64,000 nucleotides of DNA from Corynebacterium genitalium ATCC 33030 (GCF_000143825.1 NZ_CM000961.1:806001-870000), one strand, 5' to 3'. Positions 36,812 through 46,508 are shown, counted from the first letter of the stretch. The notes: generated by a model not told the origin, from the sequence alone. Numbers and translations are program-made.

Positions 36812-37603
36812 ATGCGTATCGGACTCGTGCAAATCACCACTTCCGACGACAAGGCGGACAACCTCCGGTTGGCGTCCGAAAAGATCCGCGAAGCGGCGGA
36901 CAAAGGTGCCACCCTCATCGTCTGCCCGGAGGCGACTTCGCAGGCGTTCGACTCAGGCCGCCTGGACACGCAGGCCGAGGAGCTTGACGGGCCGTTTGCG
37001 ACGGGGTTGCGCGAGCTTGCCCGCGAGCTCGGCGTCACCATCGTCGCCGGCATGTTCCGCCCCGCCGACAGCCAGGGCGAGATCAACCGCGTCTACAACA
37101 CCGCGTTGATTACCGGAAACGGGCTGCATGAGGGGTACGACAAGATCCACACCTTCGACACCGCGCGGTACCAAGAGTCCAAAACTGTCCGCCCCGGCAC
37201 CGACCTGCACACCTTCACCCATGAGGGCGTGACGGTGGGCGTGGCCATTTGCTTCGACATCCGCTACCCCGAGCAGTTCAAGCAGCTCGCCCGCGAAGGC
37301 GCCAAGGTCATCGTCGTGCCCACCAGCTGGGCCGACGGCGAAAATAAGGTCGAGCAGTGGAACATTCTTTCCCGGGCCCGTGCACTGGATGCAGGGGTAT
37401 TCATCATGGCCCCAGACCAGGCCCGGCCGGGTGGTTCCGCCGAAGCAGGAAAAAATTCCGGGCCGACCGGCGTGGGGCACTCGATGGCGGTCGCACCCGA
37501 CGGCCGCATCCTTGCGGAGGGCGGATACGAGCCCGAGGTCATCGTCGTCGACATCGACCCCGACGAGGCCGCCAAGCAGCAGGAAGCGCTGCCGCTCCTT
37601 TAA
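36812..37603 (+). CDS. Carbon-nitrogen hydrolase (nitrilase superfamily) amidase
   Basis: 263 residues from ATG at 36812 (MRIGLVQITTS), where the family's first strand begins. The catalytic triad is visible: Glu in VCPEATSQAF, Lys in YDKIHTFDT and Cys in VAICFDIRYPE. Closest in pattern to Nit1-type deaminated glutathione amidases, but other small amides are possible. No ribosome site precedes the start, so a leaderless message is likely. Overlaps the convergent gene by 4 bases. Confidence 0.88.
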   Translation: MRIGLVQITTSDDKADNLRLASEKIREAADKGATLIVCPEATSQAFDSGRLDTQAEELDGPFATGLRELARELGVTIVAGMFRPADSQGEINRVYNTALITGNGLHEGYDKIHTFDTARYQESKTVRPGTDLHTFTHEGVTVGVAICFDIRYPEQFKQLAREGAKVIVVPTSWADGENKVEQWNILSRARALDAGVFIMAPDQARPGGSAEAGKNSGPTGVGHSMAVAPDGRILAEGGYEPEVIVVDIDPDEAAKQQEALPLL

Positions 37604-38520
37604 AACAGTGTCAGGCTGAGCCAGTCCGTCTTTTCTGCGAGGGAGCGGATGCCGGGCTCGTTGGCACCGATGGCGTCGACAAGCAGATTGACACTCATCT
37701 GCTGCTTTTCGACGTCCTCAGCCATCCTCCCCACCAGCTCAAACACCGCCGCACGCGCCCCCGGCAACCTCTCGCCCGTGCCGTCGACGGTGAAGGTCAC
37801 GCCCAGCGCGCCGGCGGGCAGGGTGAGGTCAATGGCGTCGCCGCGCGGCTCGCCGAAAGTCCAGTACTCGCCGATGCCCGGCACGCGAATCGGGCCAGCT
37901 TGGCCGCCGTCCCGGAGATTCGGAAGTAGGAAGAAGACGAGCTGACCGTAATCGTTCGGAGGAACGGCGGGAACGAGTTCCTCCCACTGCTGCTCAAGGG
38001 CATCAGCTGCCCCGCTCACCGCTGGGCCGGCGTTCGGCCGCAGGACCGGCAGCGACTGGCCGGAAAGGTAATCGACCGGGGCAGGAGCCTCAAGATAGAC
38101 AGCGCAGCCCGGCATGCCCGAGCCGTTGATCTCCGGCGGGATGAATAGGGGCAACACGCCCGTGACCTCCGCGGCTGTCGCCGGCGGAATGCCGTCCACG
38201 TCCGCCCGGCGGGCAACCGCCGCCATACCGATCAACCTGCCGCGGGCGCGGTCGAGCAGCTCACGCTCGTCGGCCTCCGTCAACCGTCCCGGCAGCTGCC
38301 CTGCCAGCGCCAGCGCGCGGGAGAGGGCTTGCTCCATCTCGTCGGCCAATGCCTCGTAATCCTCCGGGGTAACACCGAGGCGCCGCCGGTCCAAGGCAGT
38401 GTCTTCGACGGAGGGTGTGGGGGAGGGGGTGAATAAAACGTCGATAAGCGTGCGTGCTTCAGGCACCTGCGTGAGCTGCGCGTCCAGCTCTTCCCGTGCC
38501 ATGTGATCAAGCTCGGCCAT
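37600..38520 (-). CDS. Uncharacterised protein
   Basis: 306 residues from ATG at 38520 (MAELDHMAREE). No signal peptide or membrane segment. Residues 60-115 are helical and charged (DYEALADEMEQALSRAL), and the C-terminal half is beta-rich with Pro and Gly (IRVPGIGEYWTFGEPRG). I do not recognise a family. The minus-strand gene is convergent with the nitrilase gene and divergent from gltS. It contains GCTTATCGACG, GCTTGTCGACG and CGTCGAAAAGC motifs, the densest cluster of that motif family in the window. Confidence 0.7.
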   Translation of the reverse strand: MAELDHMAREELDAQLTQVPEARTLIDVLFTPSPTPSVEDTALDRRRLGVTPEDYEALADEMEQALSRALALAGQLPGRLTEADERELLDRARGRLIGMAAVARRADVDGIPPATAAEVTGVLPLFIPPEINGSGMPGCAVYLEAPAPVDYLSGQSLPVLRPNAGPAVSGAADALEQQWEELVPAVPPNDYGQLVFFLLPNLRDGGQAGPIRVPGIGEYWTFGEPRGDAIDLTLPAGALGVTFTVDGTGERLPGARAAVFELVGRMAEDVEKQQMSVNLLVDAIGANEPGIRSLAEKTDWLSLTLF

Positions 38521-38593
38521 GCAACAAACACTAGTATGTCCGGGCTGCACGCTAAGCTAACCGGCATAGCACAATTCGTGAAGGGTCCGGCAC

Positions 38594-39982
38594 ATGGAAT
38601 TCACTCCCTACGACATGCTGCTTGACGTCGGATGGATATCCCTCCTCCTTATCGTCGGCAACGTTCTGCGCCAGCGAATCCGCATGCTCCAGCAGCTGCT
38701 GCTGCCGGCCCCGATCACAGCCGGTCTGCTCGGCCTGGTGCTCGGGCCCGAGGTGCTCGGGTGGATCAACTTCTCAGAGAACGTCGGCACCTACACCACT
38801 ATCCTCATCGCCGTCGTGTTCGCGTCGATGGCGTACTCGATGGATCTCGGCGGCTCCGTGGCTAAGGGTGCGCGCAACATGTGGGCGTTTTCCACCACGA
38901 TGTTCGTGTTCCAGTGGGGCCTGTTCGTGCTGCTCGGCCTCTACCTGTTCAAGCCCGTGTTCGGCACCGAAGACTGGTTCGGCATGATGCTGCCGGTCGG
39001 TTTCGTCGGTGGCTTCGGTACCGCCGCGGCCGTGGGGTCCTCGCTGGAGGACATCGGTGTGGAAGGCGCATCCTCGCTCGGTTTCACTGCCGCGACCGTG
39101 GGCACGCTTGTCGCCATCGTCGGCGGTGTCATCGTGGCCAACTGGGGCATTCGCGCCAGCAAGACGACCGAGCTGCAGGGCGAACTGCCGGAAGACCTCC
39201 GATCCGGCTACATCGAGAACGAAGATGAGCGCCCATCCATCGGTAAAGCCACGACCAACCCGTCGTCGATCGAGCCGCTCGCGTTGCACGCCGGCTTCAT
39301 CGTTTTCACCGTGCTCATTGCCTATGTGCTTAACGACGCAATCAAGGCCCAATGGCCCAACGTCTCCATTCCCTTGTACGCCCTGTCGTTCGTCATCGGC
39401 TTGCTGGGCCGCCTTGGCCTGCGCCTGGTGCGCCGCCCGAACTACCTGGACAAAGACACCGTTAGTGCCATCTCCGGTGCTGCGACCGACTACATGATCG
39501 CGTTCGGTATCGCCTCCATCGTTCCCGCCGCGCTGGCGGACTACTGGCAGGCGCTCGTGCTGCTGTTCGTTCTCGGCGTGGTGTTCTGCCTGTTCTACCT
39601 GCTGGTCATGGCGCCGCTCTACTTCGGTGAACACTGGATCGAGCGCGGGCTCTTCGGCTGGGGCTGGGCAACCGCCGCTGTGGCCACCGGTATCGCGCTG
39701 CTCAAGATGGCCGACCCGAAGCTCAAATCCGGCACCCTGAACGAATACGGCGTGGCCTACGTCGGCTTCGCCCCCTTCGAGATCGGCATGACCATTCTCG
39801 CGCCGATTGCCGTCATCGCCTCCTTCACCGGCGGATTCGGGTGGATTTCCACCGCGATCGCGGCGGGCATTCTGGTCATGAGTTTTGTTCTCAAATGGGC
39901 CCCCGCGAAGAAATACGCCGACGGTCAATCGGGCGCGGGGTCCGGCGGTTCAGGAAGCACACGGATCAAGAACGCGATCTAG
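38594..39982 (+). CDS. gltS: GltS-family sodium:glutamate symporter
   Basis: 462 residues with about 12 hydrophobic segments. The GltS re-entrant loop signature VGFVGGFGTAAAVG appears in the first half and a related GWGWATAAVATGIALL in the second. Imports glutamate with sodium at the plasma membrane. A charged loop of about 40 residues splits the halves and the last 30 residues are a Gly/Ser tail. The end overlaps the convergent HTH gene by 4 bases. Confidence 0.88.
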   Translation: MEFTPYDMLLDVGWISLLLIVGNVLRQRIRMLQQLLLPAPITAGLLGLVLGPEVLGWINFSENVGTYTTILIAVVFASMAYSMDLGGSVAKGARNMWAFSTTMFVFQWGLFVLLGLYLFKPVFGTEDWFGMMLPVGFVGGFGTAAAVGSSLEDIGVEGASSLGFTAATVGTLVAIVGGVIVANWGIRASKTTELQGELPEDLRSGYIENEDERPSIGKATTNPSSIEPLALHAGFIVFTVLIAYVLNDAIKAQWPNVSIPLYALSFVIGLLGRLGLRLVRRPNYLDKDTVSAISGAATDYMIAFGIASIVPAALADYWQALVLLFVLGVVFCLFYLLVMAPLYFGEHWIERGLFGWGWATAAVATGIALLKMADPKLKSGTLNEYGVAYVGFAPFEIGMTILAPIAVIASFTGGFGWISTAIAAGILVMSFVLKWAPAKKYADGQSGAGSGGSGSTRIKNAI

Positions 39983-40467
39983 CCCCCGCTTTTCGACGCT
40001 TTCGCCTCCACCCTCATCTGATAACCCTCCCCGTACTTCTTGAGGAGGGGCATCCGCAGCGACTCGAGGAACGCTTCGGGGAGAAGCTTCCTGATGCGCT
40101 CTTCGAGGTCATTAGCCCGTTCGGCATATTCGTCCTCCGGGTACCTGATGTAGGCAAGACCTGCCAGGATCGTTTCCATTTCATCCTCGCTGAAGATGAG
40201 GGGAGGGATAGCATCGACGCTCTTGAGCTGGTACCCGCCGTAGAATCCGGGGCGGCCCTCGACCTCGAATCCCAACGCGCCGAGTTCTCCAATGTACCTG
40301 CGCAGCGTGCGATCGTTGACACCGATCCGCTCCGCAAGCTCGCTACCTGTGAATGTCTGCCCGGTTTGCAAAAGCGCGAGCAACATCGCGCCTCGTAGAA
40401 ACGGTGGGCACTTCGGGCGACCTTCAAAGATCGATCCAACGTCCTTCGGTTCGGCCTTGTTTGTCAT
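39979..40467 (-). CDS. YafY-like helix-turn-helix protein without WYL domain
   Basis: 162 residues from ATG at 40467, with AGGGGGA upstream; upstream codons in the same frame look non-coding. The winged helix is clear (GSELAERIGVNDRTLRRYIGELGALGFEVEGRPG), as in DeoR/YafY regulators, followed by FYGGYQLKS. The usual WYL ligand domain is missing; instead about 75 helical residues close the protein. Probably a short DNA-binding regulator of unknown targets, possibly gltS or clpB. Confidence 0.8.
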   Translation of the reverse strand: MTNKAEPKDVGSIFEGRPKCPPFLRGAMLLALLQTGQTFTGSELAERIGVNDRTLRRYIGELGALGFEVEGRPGFYGGYQLKSVDAIPPLIFSEDEMETILAGLAYIRYPEDEYAERANDLEERIRKLLPEAFLESLRMPLLKKYGEGYQMRVEAKASKSGG

Positions 40468-40654
40468 GGCCTGTTTCCCCCTCTTTTGTCTCCCACGATC
40501 TCTTCTTGTCCCCCACGATCCACACAGCCCCACGACCGTGGTTGCCGCGATGAATCTGCCGTTAGGTTAGTTTGGTGGACATGTGCTCGCCAGCGGTTGT
40601 GGGCATGACTGACCGCATCGTTGGCGTTTTTATGTCTTGAGCAGCGATTTTGGT

Positions 40655-40716
40655 GCTGCTAGAACCAGGGCATAAAAGCCCTAGTTCTCGCTCGTACGAA
40701 ACTGCTGCTAGAACCC
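40655..40716. repeat. Hairpin with duplicated GCTGCTAGAACC arms
   Basis: GCTGCTAGAACC occurs at about 40656-40667 and 40705-40716. Between them AGAACCAGGGC and GCCCTAGTTCT (40661-40688) form an 11-bp stem with one mismatch around ATAAAA. No T tract follows, so it is not a standard terminator. Confidence 0.55.
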
Positions 40717-40825
40717 GGAAAACGGTCGCAATTAGGATACTGATGCCCGCATCGGCAGGAGCGCACATGTCCGCATGTAGGCGGAAAGGGCCAGAGGGGG
40801 CGGGGCGTCGTCAAGCTTTCTAGCC

Positions 40826-40844
40826 TTGAGTGGAACAGACTCAA
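40826..40844. promoter_or_regulatory. HAIR operator of clpB
   Basis: CTTGAGT-N7-ACTCAA is an exact HspR consensus site 79 bp upstream of clpB. Confidence 0.88.
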
Positions 40845-40857
40845 CCTTACGGGCGTT
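40832..40857 (+). promoter_or_regulatory. SigH-like promoter of clpB
   Basis: GGAACA at 40832-40837 and CGTT at 40854-40857 with 16 bp between fit the SigH consensus of corynebacteria. The HAIR site overlaps the -35, so HspR would block SigH-driven transcription. Confidence 0.6.
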
Positions 40858-40923
40858 GAAGTGAGCGACCACCTAGCGTGGAGTTAGGCATTTAGAACAA
40901 AAGCATTCAGAAAGGAGCCCCTC

Positions 40924-43578
40924 GTGAGCTCATTCAACCCCACTACAAAGACACAGGAAGCTCTCCAGCAGGCGCTGCAGACGGCCTCGGCCAACGGCAA
41001 CCCGGATATCCGTCCAGCGCACTTGCTGCAGGCCATCCTCTCCCAGGAGGAGGGCATCGCCGCGCCGGTGCTGAAGGCAACCGGTGTTGACCCGCAGACC
41101 GTGGTGAAAGAGGCCGCCGCCATCGTGGACGGCTACCCGAAGGCGGAAGGCCAGAACATGGCCAACCCGAACTTCAACCGCGACGGCCTTAACGCGCTGA
41201 ACACGGCGCAGGAACTCGCCAGCGAGCTTGGCGACGAATACGTCTCCACAGAAGTCCTCCTCGCCGGCATCGCCCGCGGTTCGGACGATGCCGCTGACCT
41301 GCTGAAGAAGCGGGGTGCGACGTACGAGACCATTAAGGGGGCGTTTCCGTCGGTACGCGGGCACCAGAAGGTGACCACGCAGGACCCGGAAGGCCAGTTC
41401 CAGGCGCTGGAGAAGTATTCGACCGACCTGACGGCACGCGCCCGGGAGGGCAAGATCGACCCGGTCATCGGGCGCGATAGCGAGATCCGCCGCGTCGTCC
41501 AGGTGCTAAGCCGCCGGACGAAGAACAATCCGGTGCTGATTGGTGAGCCGGGCGTGGGTAAGACCGCGATCGTGGAGGGCCTGGCCCGCCGCATCGTCGC
41601 GGGCGACGTGCCGGAATCTCTGAAGGGCAAGACGCTGATCAGCTTGGACTTGGGTTCGATGGTCGCGGGCGCGAAGTTCCGCGGCGAGTTCGAGGAACGC
41701 CTCAAGGCCGTGCTGGATGAGATCAAGTCCTCCGACGGTGAGATCATCACCTTCATCGACGAGCTGCACACCATCGTCGGCGCTGGCGCGACCGGTGAGG
41801 GCTCGATGGATGCCGGCAACATGATCAAGCCGATGCTGGCCCGCGGCGAGCTGCGCCTGGTCGGTGCGACCACCCTTGACGAGTACCGCAAGTACATCGA
41901 AAAAGACGCCGCCCTGGAGCGCCGCTTCCAGCAGGTGTACGTCGGCGAGCCGAGTGTGGAAGACACCATCGGTATCCTCCGCGGCCTGAAGGACCGCTAC
42001 GAGGTGCATCACGGTGTCCGCATCCAGGACTCGGCGCTCGTCGCGGCGGCAAGCCTGTCTGACCGCTACATCACCAACCGCTTCCTTCCGGACAAGGCTA
42101 TCGACCTGGTCGACGAGGCCGGCTCCCGCCTGCGCATGGAGATCGACTCCTCCCCGCAGGAGATCGATGAGCTTGAGCGCGTCGTCCGCCGTCTCGAGAT
42201 TGAGGAGATCGCACTGGAAAAGGAGTCCGACGCAGCTTCGCGCGAGCGTCTCGACGCCCTGCGTCAGGAACTCGCCGACCAGCGCGAGAAACTCGGCGAG
42301 ATGAAAGCCCGCTGGGAGAACGAGAAGTCCGAAATCGACAAAGTCCAGCACGCCAAGGAAGAGCTGGAAGATCTGCGCAACCAGTCCGAGATCGCTGAAC
42401 GTGACGGTGACTTCGCCAAGGTGTCGGAGCTGCGTTACGGTCGTATCCCGGAGTTGGAGGCGCAGGTTGAGGCGGCGGAGGCGTCGGCAAGCGAAAAAAC
42501 TATGCTCGCGGAAGAGGTCACGCCGGATGTCATCGCGGACGTTGTGTCCAGCTGGACGGGCATTCCCGCCGGCAAGATGATGGAAGGCGAGACCGAGAAG
42601 CTGCTGCACATGGAAAGCGTGCTCGGCGGGCGCGTCGTCGGGCAGCACGAGGCGGTCAACGCGGTGTCGGATGCTGTGCGCCGTTCGCGCGCCGGGATCG
42701 CCGACCCGAACCGCCCAATCGGTTCCTTCCTCTTCCTCGGCCCGACGGGTGTGGGTAAGACGGAGCTGGCCAAGTCGCTCGCGGAGTTCCTCTTCGACGA
42801 CGAATCCGCCATGATCCGCATCGACATGTCCGAATACGGCGAGAAGCACTCCGTCGCGCGCCTCGTCGGTGCGCCTCCGGGATACGTCGGCTTCGACGCC
42901 GGCGGCCAGCTCACTGAAGCCGTGCGCCGTCGCCCGTACTCGCTCGTGCTTTTCGACGAAGTCGAGAAAGCCCACCCGGACGTCTTCGACGTCCTCCTGC
43001 AGGTCCTCGACGAAGGCAGGCTTACCGACGGCCAAGGCCGCACCGTCGACTTCCGCAACACCGTCATCATCCTCACCTCCAACCTGGGTGCCGGCGGTTT
43101 GCGGGACGAGATCATGGAGGCTGTGAAGCGGGCGTTCAAGCCGGAGTTCATCAACCGCCTCGACGACGTGGTCGTGTTCGATCCGCTGACGCAGGACCAG
43201 CTGGTCGGCATCGTGGACATCCAGCTGCGCGGGTTGGCTGACCGGCTCGCTGAACGCCGGTTGGCGTTGGACGTCACCGACGCCGCCAAGCGCTGGCTCG
43301 CCGACCGCGGCTACGACCCCGCCTACGGCGCCCGCCCATTACGCCGCCTGATCCAGAAGGAGATCGGCGACAAGCTGGCCCGCGAGGTACTGGCCGGAGA
43401 GATCCGCGACGGTGATGCCGTGCTCGTTGAGGTCGGCCCGGACGCGGACACGCTGGCCGTCACCCGCGGTGCCGCAGTTGGCGGTGCCGGCGAGGCCGCT
43501 GACGCTGGTGAGGGTGCTGGCGCCGGAGCCGCGCACGCCGGCGCCGACACCGACACCGACGCCGCAGACGCCAACTAG
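40924..43578 (+). CDS. clpB: Disaggregase ClpB
   Basis: 884 residues from GTG with AAAGGAG upstream. Two AAA+ modules: Walker [16 protein letters not shown] with Walker [11 protein letters not shown], a coiled-coil M domain with many Glu and Lys (about residues 410-530), then Walker [17 protein letters not shown] with Walker [15 protein letters not shown]. The C-terminal tail of about 40 residues is an Ala/Gly/Asp extension not usual for ClpB. Works with DnaK-DnaJ-GrpE to dissolve aggregates. Confidence 0.97.
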   Translation: MSSFNPTTKTQEALQQALQTASANGNPDIRPAHLLQAILSQEEGIAAPVLKATGVDPQTVVKEAAAIVDGYPKAEGQNMANPNFNRDGLNALNTAQELASELGDEYVSTEVLLAGIARGSDDAADLLKKRGATYETIKGAFPSVRGHQKVTTQDPEGQFQALEKYSTDLTARAREGKIDPVIGRDSEIRRVVQVLSRRTKNNPVLIGEPGVGKTAIVEGLARRIVAGDVPESLKGKTLISLDLGSMVAGAKFRGEFEERLKAVLDEIKSSDGEIITFIDELHTIVGAGATGEGSMDAGNMIKPMLARGELRLVGATTLDEYRKYIEKDAALERRFQQVYVGEPSVEDTIGILRGLKDRYEVHHGVRIQDSALVAAASLSDRYITNRFLPDKAIDLVDEAGSRLRMEIDSSPQEIDELERVVRRLEIEEIALEKESDAASRERLDALRQELADQREKLGEMKARWENEKSEIDKVQHAKEELEDLRNQSEIAERDGDFAKVSELRYGRIPELEAQVEAAEASASEKTMLAEEVTPDVIADVVSSWTGIPAGKMMEGETEKLLHMESVLGGRVVGQHEAVNAVSDAVRRSRAGIADPNRPIGSFLFLGPTGVGKTELAKSLAEFLFDDESAMIRIDMSEYGEKHSVARLVGAPPGYVGFDAGGQLTEAVRRRPYSLVLFDEVEKAHPDVFDVLLQVLDEGRLTDGQGRTVDFRNTVIILTSNLGAGGLRDEIMEAVKRAFKPEFINRLDDVVVFDPLTQDQLVGIVDIQLRGLADRLAERRLALDVTDAAKRWLADRGYDPAYGARPLRRLIQKEIGDKLAREVLAGEIRDGDAVLVEVGPDADTLAVTRGAAVGGAGEAADAGEGAGAGAAHAGADTDTDAADAN

Positions 43579-43640
43579 CGCTGCGGCAGGCCCGACAGTC
43601 CCCACCTCGACCCCACCGCGCCCCCCACCATTCCGATTGA

Positions 43641-43708
43641 CTAGAACCAGACGACTAGAAAGCTCCGTTTCGGGCCGAGAACCGGGCAATCTAGCTGTCT
43701 GGTTCTAG
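43641..43708. repeat. 68-bp four-CTAG palindromic element, left copy
   Basis: CTAG at 43641, 43655, 43691 and 43705, that is CTAG-N10-CTAG-N32-CTAG-N10-CTAG. The ends CTAGAACCAGAC and GTCTGGTTCTAG are perfect 12-bp inverted repeats. The matching copy with the same spacing is at 44928-44995. Confidence 0.8.
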
Positions 43709-44626
43709 CTATTTGCCGGGTTGGCTTGGGCGGCGGCTGGCCCGCTCGATCGCGCCGCGCAAGGTCTCGATGCAGTACTCGGGGTTCGTTAACAGCTCCC
43801 GCGGCGAAAACCGCACAACTTCCAGGCCCATGTTGATCAGCAGTTTCTGCCGTTTCAGTTCGCCGCGGCTGATGTCGTCGAGGGATCCGTAGGTGACGCC
43901 GTCGTACTTCGCATCCCCGTCGATTTCCACGGCCACGTGGTCACCGATCATCAGGTCGGGCTCGATGTACCGCCCACCGGGAAGAGGCAGCCGCGGGTGC
44001 ATCCGGATGCCTTCAATTCCGGCTTCGACGAACAGCCCCTGCGCATACGGCTCAAACGGAGACAGCGCGCGCGGACTGCTCAGCTCGATGCACTGTCGAA
44101 TTGTCGCGATCCCTTTAACCGGCCCAAGCCTTTCCGCTTCTCGACGCAGCCTCCCAATTCCCCACCCGCTGTACTTCAACCAAGACATAGCCACCAGGCC
44201 TTCCACCAGCCCATACGTAGCGGCAATGTCGGCGGCGGTGCGGAATGGGGTGAGGGTGCGGGCGCCGTCGATAAGCGTGATCTCTTCAGGGCGCAGCTTC
44301 ATGCGCCGACAACGTTGACCCTCTGGCATGGTCGTGCAGGGGTGAGCGCCGCGGGTCAGTTCGGCGGTTTCTTTCGATCGCGTAACCACCCACATGCCAT
44401 GAATCCGTGCAGCGGTGCGGCCGATTGCAATGGATTTCGGAACACCGCGACCAGTGGCGATGGCAACCAGTCGAGCCCTCTCATGCGGAGCAAGCGACCG
44501 GAAGTAGTCGCTCCGGACAGCTTGTGTCGGTGCCAGTTTGACCATGCGACCGGTTTCGATTTCTGCCCACACTGGGCTGCCCGCTTTGTGGCACCGCAGA
44601 TTGACCAGTTCATCCCCCGAGATCAT
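43709..44626 (-). CDS. DUF559-like (Vsr/PD-(D/E)XK fold) protein with N-terminal helical domain
   Basis: 305 residues from ATG at 44626 (MISGDELVNLRCHK), preceded by GGGAAGG; the frame stays open to 44899 but that part is low-complexity Gly/Pro and unlikely to be translated. The C-terminal 90 residues match the DUF559 nuclease-like pattern: PDLMIGDHVAVEIDGDAKYDG, ELKRQKLLINMGLEVVRFSPRELL. The N-terminal part resembles AbiEi-type antitoxin-like domains (AARIHGMWVV). Such genes are common singletons in mycolata with no proven role. The gene is bracketed by two copies of a 68-bp palindrome, the left one ending exactly at its stop. Confidence 0.75.
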   Translation of the reverse strand: MISGDELVNLRCHKAGSPVWAEIETGRMVKLAPTQAVRSDYFRSLAPHERARLVAIATGRGVPKSIAIGRTAARIHGMWVVTRSKETAELTRGAHPCTTMPEGQRCRRMKLRPEEITLIDGARTLTPFRTAADIAATYGLVEGLVAMSWLKYSGWGIGRLRREAERLGPVKGIATIRQCIELSSPRALSPFEPYAQGLFVEAGIEGIRMHPRLPLPGGRYIEPDLMIGDHVAVEIDGDAKYDGVTYGSLDDISRGELKRQKLLINMGLEVVRFSPRELLTNPEYCIETLRGAIERASRRPSQPGK

Positions 44627-45142
44627 GCGTCCAGCCTTCCCGACCACGCGAGGCAGCGCACGTAAGGTCCTTTCAGGCTGTGGAAATCGGGCAGTAATCC
44701 ACAGGCGGCTGATCCGGCAAGGTTGAGATTTTGAGCCGTTCGGTTCGATCACCTGCGGGTTTGCCAGTACCCGGCCGGTTCCGTCGGCGCCGAAGAAACT
44801 TCCGGAGTTGCTGGGGCCCGGTGAGGCGGTGGGGTGGCCTGCGCGACCTTGGGTCCCGGGCCCGGGGTCCATAGGCCCGAAGGTCCGCGCCCCGTCCACC
44901 CGCCCCCAACCCCTGTTGGGCGATTAGCTAGTTCCAAACAGCTAGTTCGTTGGTTTATCGGCCAAAAATCGGACGGTCTAGTCGTCTAGAACTAGCTAAT
45001 CGCGGATTGGGTGGCGCGGCGGCAGCACGCAGCGGGCGCACCGGCGGCCGGGCACCAGCAGCCGGGCACGGAGCAGCACGCACCAGTAGCCGGGCGAGGC
45101 GGCGGGGCTGGCGGCGGCCGGGTGGGGCGGTAAGGTAGCGGC
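44627..45142. other. Intergenic region with palindromic element
   Basis: About 515 bp. Left half is the upstream region of the DUF559-like gene; the 68-bp element is at 44928-44995; the rest is GC-rich with GCAGCAC/CCGGGCA repeats and no supported gene. Confidence 0.6.
44928..44995. repeat. 68-bp four-CTAG palindromic element, right copy
   Basis: CTAG at 44928, 44942, 44978 and 44992 with exactly the same spacing as the copy at 43641-43708. Read on the minus strand it shares the ten-base block AGACGACTAG with that copy, and arm changes are compensated (AA/TT in one copy, TT/AA in the other). Confidence 0.8.
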
Positions 45143-45544
45143 ATGCAACCGCGCACGACAACGATCGTCACCCGGACGTCTCTGCCGGGGGTCGAGAACG
45201 AGGAACTTGCAGCTCACGACTTGGGCGGCGGGCACTTTGTGGTGGCGTCGGTACCTTTCTTGGACACGAGCCTGGCTGTGGGTGACATTGTCGAGTGCGT
45301 TCGGGTGGGCGGCCAGCTGCATGTGAACCAGACGGTGGTCAAGGGTGGCGCGGAAACGGTGCGGATTCTCATTCAGGAGCCCGGCCCGACGGATATCGCG
45401 GAGACTCTCCTGGCGTTTGGGTGCAGGGTTGAGGTTGGGCCTGGGGGGATGTTGGGGGCGTCGATAAGCGTGGATGCGCCGAGGGAAGGCATCCGCGAGT
45501 GGCTTGACGGCCTGGAGGCGCAGGGCATCATCTCGTTGGCGTAG
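45143..45544 (+). CDS. DUF4265-like small protein
   Basis: 133 residues, no signal or membrane segment. The pattern NEELAAHDLGGGHFVVASVPFLDTSLAVGD, then a GGAETVRI segment and a C-terminal IREWLDGLEAQGI, fits DUF4265, whose function is unknown. The next gene starts 14 bases later, so they are likely co-transcribed. Contains one CGTCGATAAGC motif. Confidence 0.72.
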   Translation: MQPRTTTIVTRTSLPGVENEELAAHDLGGGHFVVASVPFLDTSLAVGDIVECVRVGGQLHVNQTVVKGGAETVRILIQEPGPTDIAETLLAFGCRVEVGPGGMLGASISVDAPREGIREWLDGLEAQGIISLA

Positions 45545-45558
45545 GTACTGTGGGGGCC

Positions 45559-46398
45559 ATGAGCGTCTATGTGTCCTCCGAAGACCTGCGTGAACAGATC
45601 CGAACTGGCGAAAAGCTCACTATTCTTGCCGCGTTGTGGGATGCCCGTGAGGGCCATGCGTGGTCGAAATTTCAGTCTGAACACATTCCAACCGCCCTGT
45701 TTTGCGAGCCTTCTTTGCAGCTCGTCGGCATGCCGGGCTCGCAGGTGGGCCGCAACCCGCTGCCGACGCTAGATCGTCTCATCGAATCGTTCCGCGGTTG
45801 GGGGATCGAGCCCGGCCGTCCCGTGGTCATCTACGACACTGGGCAGGGTATTTTCGCGGCTCGCGCGTGGTGGACGCTGCGGTGGGCCGGCGTGGAGGAC
45901 GTCCGCATCCTCGACGGTGGATTCGCCGCGTGGCACGCGCGCGGCTACGAAACGGTCGCCGGCCCCGGCCCCGTCGCTGTGCACACGGAGCAGGAGGTCA
46001 AGCCCGGGTCGCTGCCGACGGCGGACATTGAGGATGTGCGCCGCTACAAGAGCACGCTTATCGACGCCCGCGAGCCCTCCCGCTTCCGCGGCCAACGCGA
46101 GCGGCTCGACCTGAAGTCCGGGCACATTCCGGGCGCACGCAACCTGCCTGTCGAGTCGCTTTTCGACGATTCCGGCAAGATCCTGGACAACTCCCACATC
46201 CTCGAGCAGTTCGCGAAGTTGGGGATCACCCACGACACGGATCCCGCCTCGGCCATTGCGTACTCCGGGTCAGGCAACCACTCCGCGAAGTTGCTCGCTG
46301 CGATGGCGCACGTTGGCCTGCCGGTTCTTACCCACTGCATCGGTGGGTGGTCGCAATGGTCGGCGGATGCGAGCAACCCGGTTGAGCGCGAGGTGTAG
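45559..46398 (+). CDS. Tandem rhodanese protein with Ser in place of the catalytic Cys
   Basis: 279 residues from ATG at 45559 (MSVYVSSEDL). Two rhodanese domains are recognisable: the first with VIYDTGQGIFAARAWWTLRWAG, the second with LIDAREPSRF, SGHIPGARNLP and the active loop. In active thiosulfate or mercaptopyruvate sulfurtransferases the loop begins with Cys; here it reads AYSGSGNHSAK with Ser236. The codon is TCC, so no simple one-base ambiguity changes the reading to Cys without substitution. It may be a binding or regulatory protein, or use another residue. Confidence 0.85.
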   Translation: MSVYVSSEDLREQIRTGEKLTILAALWDAREGHAWSKFQSEHIPTALFCEPSLQLVGMPGSQVGRNPLPTLDRLIESFRGWGIEPGRPVVIYDTGQGIFAARAWWTLRWAGVEDVRILDGGFAAWHARGYETVAGPGPVAVHTEQEVKPGSLPTADIEDVRRYKSTLIDAREPSRFRGQRERLDLKSGHIPGARNLPVESLFDDSGKILDNSHILEQFAKLGITHDTDPASAIAYSGSGNHSAKLLAAMAHVGLPVLTHCIGGWSQWSADASNPVEREV

Positions 46399-46508
46399 CT
46401 CGGGCGGCTTTTCTGGTTGGGCTGGCTGGCTCGGCCGGTCGGCGGTGGGGCTGATTTGCTCGGAGCCTGCGCGGTGACTGTCGGCCCCTGCTACTAGAGT
46501 GCTTATCG

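Larger units (their letters stand above)
40468..40923. other. Upstream region of clpB
   Basis: About 455 bp without a gene. The left part is AT-rich and holds a CTAG-containing repeat and hairpin (40655-40716); the right part holds the HAIR site and SigH-like promoter of clpB. Confidence 0.65.

Noticed and set aside
43709..44899. Longer version of the DUF559-like protein starting at 44899
   Set aside because: The extra 91 residues are Gly/Pro-rich, lack a ribosome site and read through probable promoter DNA; ATG at 44626 is better.
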